From Raffaelea ambrosiae (taxonomy: Eukaryota > Ascomycota > Sordariomycetes > Ophiostomatales > Ophiostomataceae): a stretch of 64,000 bases of DNA. Of this stretch, positions 19,848-30,129 are shown one piece after another. The translations under genes and the position numbers were made by a program. Where the stretch lies: NCBI GenBank assembly GCA_002778195.1, contig PCDI01000011.1, positions 674,362-738,361 of the forward strand. The letters run 5' to 3'. How positions within the stretch are numbered: the stretch's first letter is position 1; each line of letters starts with the position of its first letter. The notes under the pieces are model-generated. The model did no database searches, was not told the DNA's origin, and was given only the letters and a program-made list of their open reading frames with translations.

Positions 19848-22193
19848 AAGGGCAGCATCGCGCGCGAGCAGGCGCAGGCCGACGCGCTGGCCACGCAGCT
19901 GCGGCAGCGGATCCGCGCCCAGACGGGCTGCCACGTGTCCGTGGGCATCGGCGGCAACATCTTGCTGGCCAAGGTGGCGCTGCGGCGGGCCAAGCCAGCG
20001 GGCCAGTGCCAGATCAAGCCCGCGGAGGCGCTGGACGTGCTGGGGGCCTTGCCGGTGGAGCAGCTGCCCGGCGTGGCGCACAGCATCGGCGGGCGGCTCG
20101 CGGCGCACCTCGGCGTCCGGCTGGTGCGCGACCTGCGGGCCGTCTCGCGCGAGCGGCTCGTGGGCGCGCTGGGCCCCAAGACGGGCGCGCGGCTGTGGGA
20201 CTATGCGCGCGGCATCGACCGCGCCGCGGTGGGCGACCAGCAGCAGCCGGTGCGCAAGTCGGTGTCGGCCGAGGTCAACTGGGGCATCCGCTTCGTCAGC
20301 CAGGAGGAGGCCGAGGTGTTTGTGCGGAACCTGTGCGGGGAGCTCGCGCGACGCCTGCGGCACGAGCAGGTCCGCGGCCGCAGCCTGACGATGAAGATCC
20401 TCCGCCGGGCCGCCGACGCGCCCCTCGACCCGGAGAAGCACCTCGGCCACGGCCGCTGCGACACCTTCAACAAGAGCGTCGTCTTTGGCCTGGCCACCAA
20501 CGATGCCGAGCGCATCGGCAAAGAGGCCGTGTCCATCCTGCGGTCGTTCCGCTTCAGCCCCGGGGACCTGCGCGGCCTGGGCGTGCAGCTGCAGAAGCTG
20601 GAGCCCATCAAGGCGCCGGGGGGTGCCGCAGCCGCCGCCGCCGATGCTGAGGACAGCCAGAAGAAGCTGTCTTTTGGCAACGCCAGCCATGCCTCCGTGG
20701 CCCTTGCTAGCCCGGACAAGACGAAGAGCCGTGCCGACAGCGGGAGCAACAGCAACAGCAACAGCAACAGCCACAGCAACGGCGACACCGCCCGAAGCAG
20801 GTCAACCGTGGACGCGTTCTTGGCGCCGCAAAGAAGTCTGGAGCCTCCTGCCCCCCCTCCGGCCAACGTCCCCAGCACGCAGTTTTTCATGCCAGCAAAT
20901 GCCGATCCCAGCGTTCTGGCAGAACTGCCGCCCGACATCCGTCGACGACTCGTAGCCCAGGACGATGCGGCCCAGTCCACAGACAGCACGAGCAGCCGGG
21001 ACAACCGATCGCCGCACAAATCGGCCGGAGGAGGGTCCCGAACGCAGAGCCCAGCACGGCCGGCCGATGCTGTTGCTGCAGTCGCGCCCGCTCAGCCAGC
21101 TTCGGGGAGGGACCTGGACGCGCTCGAGCTGCCTTCTGGGATCGACCCAGACGTGTTTGCAGCCCTGCCGCCAGAGATGCAAGAAGAGGTGCTCGCGGAC
21201 TACCGGCAGCAGCAGAGACCGCGGGCCTCCCCCTCACCACGACGACCAGCACGACTGCAGAACCACCATTCGCCGAGCCCCTCGCCACGAAAGGGCCGGA
21301 GAACGGCCACGGCCACGGGGCCAACGACGGCCAGACGCACTCTCTGGGGCGGCGGTGGCCGTGGCGGTGGCCGTGGCGGGGCAGCAGCCGCGGCGGCTCG
21401 TGAGCGGCTGAACGATGCGGCGGCCAACCGGGTGCAGATGAATTTTTTCGTACCTGCGGCGGCGGCCGCCGCCGCTGCTGATGCCCCTCATGGTGACCGC
21501 GCCGGTGGTCGTGCGTCTGGTGACGGCCTGGAAGAGCTGGAAGAGCTGGAAGAGCCGGATCCGGAGGTGTTGGCAGCCTTGCCGGAGGACGTGCGGGCCG
21601 AGGTCATGGAGGACCACCGGCGGCGGCGCCAGGTCCATCAGCAGCAACAGCAGCAGCAGCAACCGTCAGGTTGGCGGTTGGCCTTGCCCGCGACCACGGG
21701 CCGGCGACCGCCTGTGCTGGCGGCACCGACAACGGGCGGTCCGCGTGGTCCTGACCCAGCACGCCGCCCACCTGCGGCCATCCCTATGCTGCAGTTTCCC
21801 GAGCCACCGCCCAAGATGAGTTTCCGCACGGCGGCGGCGGCTGGAGAGAGTCCGTCTCCTCGGGATGGAGAGAAGCAACCGCCGATCGTGCTGCTGTCGC
21901 TGCCGGAGACCAAGAGCATGGTCAAGACGTGGCACCAGGCGACGCGGGAGGAAGGCCCGCACGAGGCGGACGTGGCCGTGCTGGAGCGGTACCTGGCCGG
22001 GGTGGTGCGCGACGAGCGCAACATGGACAAGGCGCGGCAGGTGGTGTGCTGGCTGGCGTGGCTGGTGGAGGACGCGCCCGACGAAGAAGAAGGGTACGGA
22101 AAGGAGAGCTGGCGCGTGGCCGTCCTGCGCATCAAGGAAGCCGTGCAGGAAGCGATGGAGGCCCGGGGACTTCCAGAGATGCAGTTCCGATGA
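18094..22193 (+). CDS. rev1: DNA repair protein REV1 (translesion Y-family polymerase)
   Basis: Two exons: 18094-18341 and 18401-22193, with a 59-base intron (GTATGT, GCTAAC branch site, GCAG). They encode 1,346 residues. REV1 is a deoxycytidyl transferase and scaffold for polymerase zeta in mutagenic bypass of DNA damage. Domains in order: a BRCT domain at about 65-155, interrupted by the intron; the Y-family catalytic core beginning YIMHVDFDSFF, with metal-binding Asp441 and the SVDEA pair Asp537-Glu538; the little-finger region to about 790; three ubiquitin-binding-motif-like helices with the Leu-Pro core near 918, 998 and 1136; and the C-terminal polymerase-interaction domain from about 1250 (LPETKSMVKTW). 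An unusual Asp/Gly run sits at about 551-567, soon after the catalytic SVDEA. Both catalytic motifs are intact. Confidence 0.93.
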
Positions 22194-22251
22194 TGCTGAT
22201 CATGAGGGCCGAGCTGCGTAATCACAACGTCTTCCTGTGTGTGTCTATATG

Positions 22252-22290
<39 letters not shown>

Positions 22291-22511
22291 CTATGAGTGT
22301 ATCTGTCTATAATGGAATTATGAAACGAATGGAAGGCGAGAACGGAAACGAAATCAAATAAATAAACACCCCTGCCATTTGCCGACGCCCAATGTGGTAT
22401 TCCCCAATGTTGTACAAAATTTCACGATAGTAGCCTGCCTTGATGATCACATATCCCTTATGTCCCCTTCCCCTCATTGTGATTCCATGTGTACACCCCC
22501 CCCCCGGTTCC
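22194..22511. other. Convergent spacer with dinucleotide repeat
   Basis: 318 bases between the 3' ends of REV1 and the WSC-domain gene. It holds a TA/TG microsatellite and a C run near 22494-22505. Confidence 0.5.
22247..22290. repeat. (TA)n(TG)n microsatellite
   Basis: A short alternating TA block runs directly into about fifteen TG units. It lies in the REV1 3' region. Confidence 0.9.
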
Positions 22512-23230
22512 TCATACCAGCTGCATCGTGACAGCGCCCATGGCCATGGCCACGGCCCAGGCGGCCGCTCTCGTCCGGGTCGCCCGGCTCTCGGCGATTT
22601 TGTACACCTGGCTTGTCAGTCACGAAACTCTCTACGCAATCCACCTTCCCAAAGAAAGCCTACCGTCAAGCGCATGCTTCCGCCGCACAGCGTGCTGCTG
22701 TTCCCGTCGCAGGCCAGGTTGCAGTCGGCTTCCGGCTCCTGCGTCGCCAGCCCCGACATGTCGGTGCCGCACCAGCACTCGTGCGCGTACTCGAGCCCGG
22801 CGTACGTGTAGGCGGCCGTGCCGTTGGCGGCGCTGGTGCCGCAGAAGCGGAGGCACTCGAAGACGGACATTTCGCCGGGCAGGACCTCGTCGATGCCCTG
22901 CTGCATGGTGCGGCTGCCGGGGGCCGTGCCGTTCTCGCCCGACACTTCGAGGAAGCAGCCGAGGTAGGCGTACTGGCGGATGACGGAGGGGGCCGTCGTG
23001 GGCGCGGTAGAGGCATTGTAGACGGTCGGGGACGCGGTCGAGGAGGCGGTCGAGGAGGCGGTCGAGGAGGCGGTCGAGGAGGCGGTCGAGGCGGCATCCG
23101 ATGTGGTCGTGGCGGCGGCGGTCGCCAAGAAGACGAAGAAGAGGACGGCCACGACCAAGAAAAGACGAGCCGCGGCAGTCGGCGGCGCCGGAGCCGGCGC
23201 CGGCCGCCGTGGCAGGAGACGGCGGGCCAT
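22512..23230 (-). CDS. WSC-domain cell-surface protein
   Basis: Two exons: 22664-23230 and 22512-22607, with a 56-base intron (GTAGGC...GCCAG). They encode 220 residues. A short Arg/Pro/Ala-rich N-terminus precedes a strong hydrophobic segment (about 22-40), either a signal peptide or an anchor. A Ser/Thr/Ala repeat stem (TASS repeats) follows, probably O-glycosylated. Then comes a WSC domain with the family cysteines: LGCF, FECLRFC, YAGLEYAHECWCG, DCNLACDGN and LCGGSMRLTVY. The splice restores the canonical RLTVY end. Without it the frame runs on to an unrelated tail. WSC domains bind cell-wall carbohydrate; yeast Wsc proteins are wall-stress sensors. The short C-terminus (AAAWAVAMAMGAV) is hydrophobic and could be a GPI signal, but no long cytoplasmic sensor tail is present, so a sensor role is not supported. 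Confidence 0.82.
23031..23095. repeat. Minisatellite encoding the Ser/Thr/Ala stem of the WSC protein
   Basis: Near-perfect 12-base units (GAGGCGGTCGAG type on the plus strand), about five copies, in frame inside the WSC gene. Confidence 0.85.
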
Positions 23231-23895
23231 GTTCGGGGGGGGAGGTCTTCCTCGGTCGTTCCGGAGTTCTCACCCTGTGCTTCCCCTGCGGCGGTCGGGA
23301 GTCTCTGGCAAGGAAAAGGGAGGGCTTGTCGTCGTCCACAGGTGGCGAGGAATGGTCGCGTTGGCAAGAAAGAAAAAAAAAATGTCTGAGTTGTGATTAG
23401 CTTTTCGAGGGACCGACTGTCAATACATAGTTGCTCGTAGTAATCCTATGGGCAGCACAAAAGTCCCTGTACAGAACATCGCTTTGGGGCTAGTGTGCCC
23501 AATAATACGGCCAAGATAGGCGGGTGTTGGGGTGCTGTGGGTGCCCATGCGACCCACTCATGCAGTAAGACTGCGGCTGAATTGGCTGATATGGGCAGGC
23601 AGACGGAAGCGTACATTTGTGAAAAGACACGGCAGGTTTGGTCTAGGTTCCAATTGGGTTGGCAAGTAATACCATCGTAGTAGTTGAGTTGTCAACCGAA
23701 AATGCTTCTGGGGCAACGCTGTTGAGACTTCATCCACGCCCTGAAAACTTCGTCTATGCTGAGATGGATCCGTTTTTTATTCCCTCTATGTTCATACAAG
23801 TCCCGCATACAGACACCTCTATTTCATAATCGTTGCTTGTCCGCGATAGACGGCAAGCTGAGGGCACTTCCCCGGTCCGATAGGGGAGGAGGGGC
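23231..23895. other. Intergenic, no gene seen
   Basis: WSC gene promoter and OCT1 3' region. It carries one TACATAGT octamer near 23425 and a GTAGTAG stretch near 23677. No coding frame is supportable. Confidence 0.45.
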
Positions 23896-26493
23896 CTACA
23901 CATCCTTGTGGCTCGTCCCCCAGCTGCCCACCAGCGCCATGGCCGCCTCGTCGCCCGCGGCAATCCGCTCGTCCCGCAGCGCGTCCGACACGCACTGCCA
24001 CGGGTCGCGGCTGCCGCCCCAGCGCAGCAGGCTCGCCCGCAGGTGCTCGCCGTTCTCGCGCTTCAGCGCCCCGCCGTCCGCGCCCGCCGCAAACACCACC
24101 CGCCACACCCGCTCGGCCAGCACCCGGTCGAACAGGTAGCTGTAGTACGTGCTGCCGTACCCAAACAGGTGGCCAAAGAAGCCCTGCCAGCACGTGCCCG
24201 CCGGGTCGGCCGGCCCCGTCGCGATCGACCGCTGCAGCTCGTGGAACACGTGCGTCGAGTCAAAGCGTCTGGTCTGGCTGTCCGCGTCGATGCGCCCGTG
24301 GTACACCTGGTCCAGCATCGCCAGCACGATCTGGTTCTCGTCGTCGATGCCCTCGAAGCGCCGCGCCCACCGCAGGCCCTCGGCCACCTGCGCATAGTCG
24401 ACGGGCGCGTCCGTCTTGTAGTGCCGCGCAAACAGCGCCAGCACCTCCGGGTCGGCCGCAAACTGCTCCATCAGCGTCGACGGCAGCTCCGCCAGGTCCG
24501 TCGCGCACCGCGTCCCCGCCACCGTCTGCAGCGACGTCCGCGCCAGCACCGAGTGCACCGCGTGGCCCATCTCGTGGAACAGCGTCTCCACCTCGTGGTA
24601 CGTCAGCAGCGCCGGCTGGCCCGGCGCGCTGCCGCTCCGGGCAAAGTCGCACACCAGCGCAATCGTCGGCAGCTGCATCACCGACGACGACGACGATGAA
24701 TCCGCCGCCGCGGCAATGGCCATGCCGTCGTTGGCCGCCTGCTCCGGGGAGTCAAAGTGCGGCATGTGTCGGCCGAGGCTCGCGTGCCCGGCCGCCGCTT
24801 CGGCGATCTCGGCCGCCGAGATCTCCCGCGAGCAGCGCACCGTAAAGTGCGCCGGGTTGGGCGACTTGTCGTCGCGGTAGAACAGGTCGCAGTAGAGCAC
24901 GGCCACGTGGCCGTCCGTGTCCGAAAGCACGTCCAGCCGCCGCACGTCCGGGTGCCACGTCTCGCCCGGCGGCGTCGCCCGCGGCACAAAGCGGATGCCG
25001 TACAGCCGCTGGAACAGCCGCGACAGGCCCTGCATCACCGTGCCCAGCGAGAAGTAGTGGGACAGCGGCTTGGCGTGCCGCTTGCTCGGCTGGGCGCCGT
25101 CGCCCGCGGGGCGCCACCGCCGCATCAGGCTCATGTAGTAGTCGCGGTCCCAGGGGTGGAGGACCACGGGGCTGCTCTCTGTCTCTGCGAGGCCCCGGCT
25201 GCTGCTGCTGCCGCCGCCCCGATGGAAGCCCTTGGCGGCAATCAGCTCGTCGAGCTCGCGCTGCACGACGGGCCCGTTGCTGCGCGCCAGCGCCAGCAAG
25301 AACTGGCGGACCGACTCGGGCGACTTGGCCATCATGCGGTCGCGCAGGGCCATGTGGCCGTAGCTCTCGAACCCGGCCAGCCGGGCGAGATCGGCGCGCA
25401 GGTGCAGGAACTTCTCCAGCAGGCGCACCGAGTGCTGCGAGGCCGTGCGCGACGCGTAGTAGATGCTCTTGCGCGCGTCCTCGTCGGCGATGCTGCGCAG
25501 CGCCAGCGCCGACTCGGAGCTGACGGCCGGCACCACGATGCGCCCGCCGCGGGACAGCCGGCGTGCCACCAGCGGGTCGAGCCCGCGGCAGGCCCCGCTG
25601 GCCAGGCTGACAAACGGCTGGGCCGGCGCCATGGAGTCCACAAACTGCGTGCCGACCTCGCTGATGCGCTGCGACAGGTCCACAAAACGGTCGCGCGCCG
25701 CCTGCGGCAGGTTGACCGCCGACTTGGTGAAGTCGAGCTTGAGCATCTCGGCGACCGTGTGCTCCTCCTCGGACCACCCCCGCGTGACCTCCGGGTTGGC
25801 CATGGCCTTGCCCAGCTGGTCGTTGAGCACCGTCGTCGTGTTGAGCTGGTTCATGTACTGGAACGTCGTCGCCCATGCCTCCGACGCCGCCTGCTGCGTG
25901 TGCACATCCGGCGGGTTCGTCCGCACAAAGTCGCACAGGTCGATCACGCGGCACAGCAGGTCGCTCAGCCGGTCCAGGTCGCGCACCACCGCCCGGTACT
26001 CGTCCAGCGTCGACGCCCGCGCCACCTTGTCCACGATGCCCTGCGCCCGGGTCAGGCTCGTGTGCGTGAACGCCAGGAACCCGGCCGGCTCCGTCAGGAA
26101 CGCGTTGCCAAAGAGGCCCACCCGCGGGCCGCTGGCCGCTGCCCGCGAAAAGTCCTTCCATGCCGAGGGCGAGTCGAAGATGGCCCGCAGTGTTGTGTCG
26201 TCGTGCTTCTCCTGGTTTGTGTTCGCATGGTGTGCGGGAATGCTTCCCTGGGCTGCTGCTGCTGCTGCTTTCACACTGGCAGCAATGCCGTCCTGTGGGA
26301 AGGTCGAGGCCGAAGAGGCCGCAGGCGTGGCCTCAGTCGTGGCCTCAGTCGTGGCCTCAGTCGTGGTCGAGGCCGGCGTGCCCCAGAAAAACGAGCGTCG
26401 TCCAGTGTTGGCGGCTTTGCTGGCTGTAATGGGCTGGGCCAGACATTGGGCGCAGACCCACGGCCGCGGACGCATCCGCACGTATTTGATCAT
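23896..26493 (-). CDS. oct1: Mitochondrial intermediate peptidase (OCT1/MIP)
   Basis: Intronless, 865 residues. A metallopeptidase of family M3 that removes an octapeptide from mitochondrial precursors after the main processing peptidase. The zinc site FHEMGHAVHS is intact (His640, Glu641, His644), followed by RTSLQTVAGTRCATDLAELPS as in the family. The N-terminus (MIKYVRMRPRPWVCAQCLAQP) is basic and acid-free, a plausible matrix-targeting peptide. It is followed by an unusual TTEA triple repeat and an Ala/Ser linker before the peptidase body, which begins near the FDSPSAWKDFSRA segment. The frame is open upstream to 26634, but that codon is GTG. 26493 is the first ATG and gives the targeting peptide. 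Poly-Ser and Ser/Gly inserts occur around residues 440 and 600. Confidence 0.92.
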   Translation of the reverse strand: MIKYVRMRPRPWVCAQCLAQPITASKAANTGRRSFFWGTPASTTTEATTEATTEATPAASSASTFPQDGIAASVKAAAAAAQGSIPAHHANTNQEKHDDTTLRAIFDSPSAWKDFSRAAASGPRVGLFGNAFLTEPAGFLAFTHTSLTRAQGIVDKVARASTLDEYRAVVRDLDRLSDLLCRVIDLCDFVRTNPPDVHTQQAASEAWATTFQYMNQLNTTTVLNDQLGKAMANPEVTRGWSEEEHTVAEMLKLDFTKSAVNLPQAARDRFVDLSQRISEVGTQFVDSMAPAQPFVSLASGACRGLDPLVARRLSRGGRIVVPAVSSESALALRSIADEDARKSIYYASRTASQHSVRLLEKFLHLRADLARLAGFESYGHMALRDRMMAKSPESVRQFLLALARSNGPVVQRELDELIAAKGFHRGGGSSSSRGLAETESSPVVLHPWDRDYYMSLMRRWRPAGDGAQPSKRHAKPLSHYFSLGTVMQGLSRLFQRLYGIRFVPRATPPGETWHPDVRRLDVLSDTDGHVAVLYCDLFYRDDKSPNPAHFTVRCSREISAAEIAEAAAGHASLGRHMPHFDSPEQAANDGMAIAAAADSSSSSSVMQLPTIALVCDFARSGSAPGQPALLTYHEVETLFHEMGHAVHSVLARTSLQTVAGTRCATDLAELPSTLMEQFAADPEVLALFARHYKTDAPVDYAQVAEGLRWARRFEGIDDENQIVLAMLDQVYHGRIDADSQTRRFDSTHVFHELQRSIATGPADPAGTCWQGFFGHLFGYGSTYYSYLFDRVLAERVWRVVFAAGADGGALKRENGEHLRASLLRWGGSRDPWQCVSDALRDERIAAGDEAAMALVGSWGTSHKDV

Positions 26494-28761
26494 GACGACG
26501 GTTTGGGCGTGGCCAGCATGTCGTCTGGGCAAAGGGACCGGAGGAGAAAAAAGAAAGGGAACCGGGAAAAGTCGAGTGTTGGGAGTGGAAAAAAGAGCCA
26601 AAAGTCTGTTAGCTTCCCAGATAAAATACGGCACATGAAATTATTTAAATCAGATAAAAAAAAAACTGCGATAAAAATAAATGCCAAAAGATCTCCGAAC
26701 TCGCTATTCGGCTATTGCCTGCTATTTTTTTTTTACTTGCATTCGCCCCCCAGAATTCCACGGAACATGCGGATTTATGGGGGGTATTTACGTCAATTCC
26801 CTCGCAGAGTACAGTGCGCTAGCTTGAAAGTGGGCTAGTGCGGATCTGATCCCTTGAATTAAAATAAATCACGGAAAAATAGGAAAAAGAAGACTGCCAA
26901 GTCGTCGTCTTCAACTTCATCAGGGTAGCAAATCATACTATTTGGACACTCCTTCATACCGATTTCATACACGAACAATAGTCTTACACGGCCCAAATGT
27001 ATCCATTCAACGGAGTCTGTTTGACTCAGGAGTAAGATACCACTGTTACGTTGTCAGTCAGGCCGGTTATGAAATGACAGAGAAATAGGTGTAATCCACA
27101 TCATTCCTGTGCCCTGGCCGGCTGTCCCTCCTCAATCGGCCCGCAACGACATGTTTGATACTCATGGTGGAGGACTCTTTGCACGGTCCTGCCACCCGTG
27201 GGTGTTGGCCACGTTAAAAAAAGTGCAGCCGAGAACGTACGGTCCGGGATTCTAGAGGCATGTTTGTCACGAAATATGTGGTGTTTGCTGCGAGCTTCCC
27301 ACAGCTCCCCGTGGGTCTTACTCTATAATGTTGCGTAGATAGGGAGTAAACAGCTGTTTCCTGCAGCGGAGCTATCTTGGGGATCCGAGAATAAGACCGT
27401 GATCAAACCAATGAGCTGTTGCTTGATAGGTGGGTGGGAGTCCACGGCTGCATCCTTGCCCCCATGCAACTACATAGTTAGTACAGAGACTTACACTGTT
27501 TCTGTGCTAGCCAGGGGAATAAAGTAAGTGGGATATTCATCTATTTGCGGCATATGGAAATGCTACTGGGAGCGGTACATGGCCTGTCTGTTTTCCCGCT
27601 TGAAACCCCCCCTGTGCGTTGTCGAACCACTGTTGGTGGGGTTTGTTTGTACGATACACCCCTATCCAGCTCGTTCAAGCTTGCAGCGTTATGAGGGCAT
27701 GTTACCGCGGCAGGTTCGATGAGACGCAGAGGCCCGTGGAATCCCTCCGTTCCAGGTGTCAATTTCTGGAAAGCTTCGAATGTTTGGATCTTGGTTGGTC
27801 GTTTGCCATGGCCACCGAAAACTAGTTCTAGACCGGCCCATATCGAAAATAACATCCCGTCTGGGTTTTGACCTGCTCCCTTAGCTTGCATGCCTTGGCC
27901 AGGGAATCAAAGACTCTTGAGAGGCATGTTCAAGCTGATCTCCTGGGTGGCATTTTGGTGTATCTACAAAATAGCTGTCGGGTGTTTGGAAATGCGTCAG
28001 TAGCCTCCTTGGACTCTGGGTAGAGTGTCTGGCAACGTCTATGTGAAATAGGATACATGCAGGGACTAGTTAACTAGCCTATGAGATGCCCCAGAAGAGC
28101 ACTGCATTCCCTCGACCAATTAGTGTTCAAGTATTCCAATATGATTTTTGTCAAGCTCCAAGGCATATATTTCTGCCCCCATCCTGATGCAAGTTATGTC
28201 TTACGATCATATAAGGTTGAGGGTCTGACCAGTCTTAAGATGCCAAGCATCACTGTCTCCAGAACCCTGCAGTACTCGTACAGCCAGTAGCATGTACGGT
28301 GTACGGCAGCTGGCTCTCTGTGAACAGTTCGCACTAGTCTTAAAACGAGCTAGCGCAGATCATGTTTGCAGAAGAAAACCGAAGAATTAAAATAAATGCA
28401 AAAATAACTAAGAAAATGCCCACCCGGAAAATAGCCGCAGGAGGTACCCGGACGAACTGAGCGAAAGAGAGACAGGCAGACAGCCAGCCAGACAGAGAGA
28501 AATCGCGAAACCACGCAAAAAAATAGGTGCCCAAAGCTTCACTCTGTTTTTTTCCTCACCACACCCGAACCACCCCCCCTTCATCCGCGTCCCATCGGCT
28601 TTCCCGCCATCCTCTCATTCTTTCATTTTTTTTTTCTTTCTTCATTGTCGTTCTTTTTCTTTTGTATTTTAACCACCCATTCTCCTTTGCCTTTTTCCCA
28701 ATCTACTGCGTTCCACCCCTTTGCGACGGGAATCACCCCCGACCGACGCGCGACAAACGAT
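26494..28761. other. 2.3-kb gene-free interval, AT-richer, with related direct repeats
   Basis: The promoters of OCT1 (-) and MIC26/27 (+) lie at its two ends. The middle has no supportable gene. Two related sequence patches about 1.5 kb apart (near 26832-26869 and 28347-28397) share a 14-mer and a 15-base segment that differs by three transitions. One TACTCGTA octamer is at 28273-28280 and a TACATAGT lies near 27474. It could be a decayed insertion, but no coding remnant is recognisable. Confidence 0.4.
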
Positions 28762-29735
28762 ATGGCAGCTCGAGGCTTTCTGCAGCGGGTACGTTTTTGT
28801 CTCTCGGCTGCCACCCTGCATCGCCCCCCTCGTTGTCGACTTCCATGCTAACCAGGTGCCATTGGCGACTCTATAGACAGCTGCGGCACCAGTAGCAGCG
28901 TCCCTGCTGCTAGGAGGCACCATGCTGTACCCACGGACAGCCTTTGCCGAGGCTCCGGGATCCTTTGTGAGTTGTCACGAGCATGCGATGGAAAGAGACG
29001 ATGGCCAATGCATTCAGGGAAATGGCAAAGAATGGATGGAAGGTCGGGTCTGCTAACACAATTGCCCAGTCCAAGAAGCCCATATACGACGACTACGAAG
29101 CACCCGCCCCGTCCGCGCTGTCCACGTCCTCCGTCCTATCCTCCTCACCCTCACCAACTCCCTCTTCTCCCTCTTCTCCCTCTTCTTCTTCTTCTTCCGT
29201 TGTCGTCCGCAAACACGCTCCCACGCCCACCGACCGCCTTGCCGGACAGATCCGCAACGTCCGTTTGTTCCTGTACCGCCAGGCCCGCGCCGCCGAGGAC
29301 GGCGTCAACAACGCCGCTGACCGCGTTTTCAACCTCGAGCGCTCCTTCACCCAGACGATCGCGTCGCTGGCGCCGCCGCGTGAGAGCGGCGAGCGGCTCA
29401 TGCCCGGTGCCGTGTACGTGCTCGTGGCCGCCATGGCCGGCAGCATGGTGACGCGGCGGAGCAACATTCTGCTGCGGGCGACGGTCCCCGTGTTCTTCGG
29501 CGTGGGCGCGGGCTACACGCTGCTGCCACTGACGATGCGCAATGTGAGCGATCTGGTGTGGACGTACGAACAGCGGGTGCCGGCGGTGGCACAGGCGCAC
29601 CTGCAGACGCGCGAGACGCTGACGCACTGGGCGGACATGACGAAGCTGCACGCACAGCTGACTAAGGACGCAGCGACCGAAAAGGTGGCGTCGGTGCGGG
29701 AGACGGTGGAGGGCTGGGTGAAGCAGGGGAAATAA
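28762..29735 (+). CDS. MICOS complex subunit MIC26/MIC27-type (apolipoprotein O family)
   Basis: Three exons: 28762-28788, 28877-28966 and 29070-29735, all in phase 0, with introns of 88 and 103 bases. They encode 260 residues. The protein belongs to the APOO/MICOS group, which shapes crista junctions in the inner mitochondrial membrane. A short N-terminal hydrophobic stretch (APVAASLLLGGTMLY) comes from exon 2. SKKPIYDDYE follows, then a Ser/Pro-rich linker, an amphipathic region (LAGQIRNVRLFLYRQ) and two hydrophobic segments from about residue 150 (PGAVYVLVAAMAGSM and TVPVFFGVGAGYTLLPL). Gly-rich motifs in the second resemble MIC26/27 membrane segments. The single open frame from 28983 begins in intron 2 and would miss the N-terminus. 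MIC26 versus MIC27 cannot be settled here. Confidence 0.8.
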
Positions 29736-30129
29736 AGGGAAGCGAGTCTGAAAGAGAGAGTGTGTGTGTCCCCAGGTTTGGGGACCAAAGGCTTGGTGAA
29801 GCTTGGGAGGAGGCCCGAAGCAAGTCTGGAACGGCTTGAAGAAGGCCTGAGACGTTTCTGATTTTCCCTTTTTATTTGCATCTTTTCCTTTGTCTCCTGT
29901 TGTTGTCAAGAGGAACGTGTGTTCGTATAATGTACATTTTTTCCCAACATATAATCATTTTCCTGTGTATAGTAGAAATACAGGGGGATGAAATAGCATA
30001 GATGATAAGAAAAACATTCTATTTGTACCACAAAAGGAAAACAGAAAAGAAAGAAAGAAAGAAATCCATGATAATAAAATGTGCTTCGCTAAAAAAAAAA
30101 AAACGTGTGTATGTATCAGTCGTGAGAAT
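29736..30129. other. Convergent spacer, no gene seen
   Basis: 394 bases between the 3' ends of MIC26/27 and the TPC1-like gene. It is AT-rich, with an A tract near 30092. Confidence 0.45.

Noticed and set aside
18864..20774. 636-codon minus-strand frame opposite REV1
   Set aside because: Shadow frame; REV1 catalytic motifs are intact on the plus strand.
24757..26838. 693-codon plus-strand frame opposite OCT1
   Set aside because: Arg/His/Gln-rich shadow with no domain; the peptidase with intact HEMGH is on the other strand.
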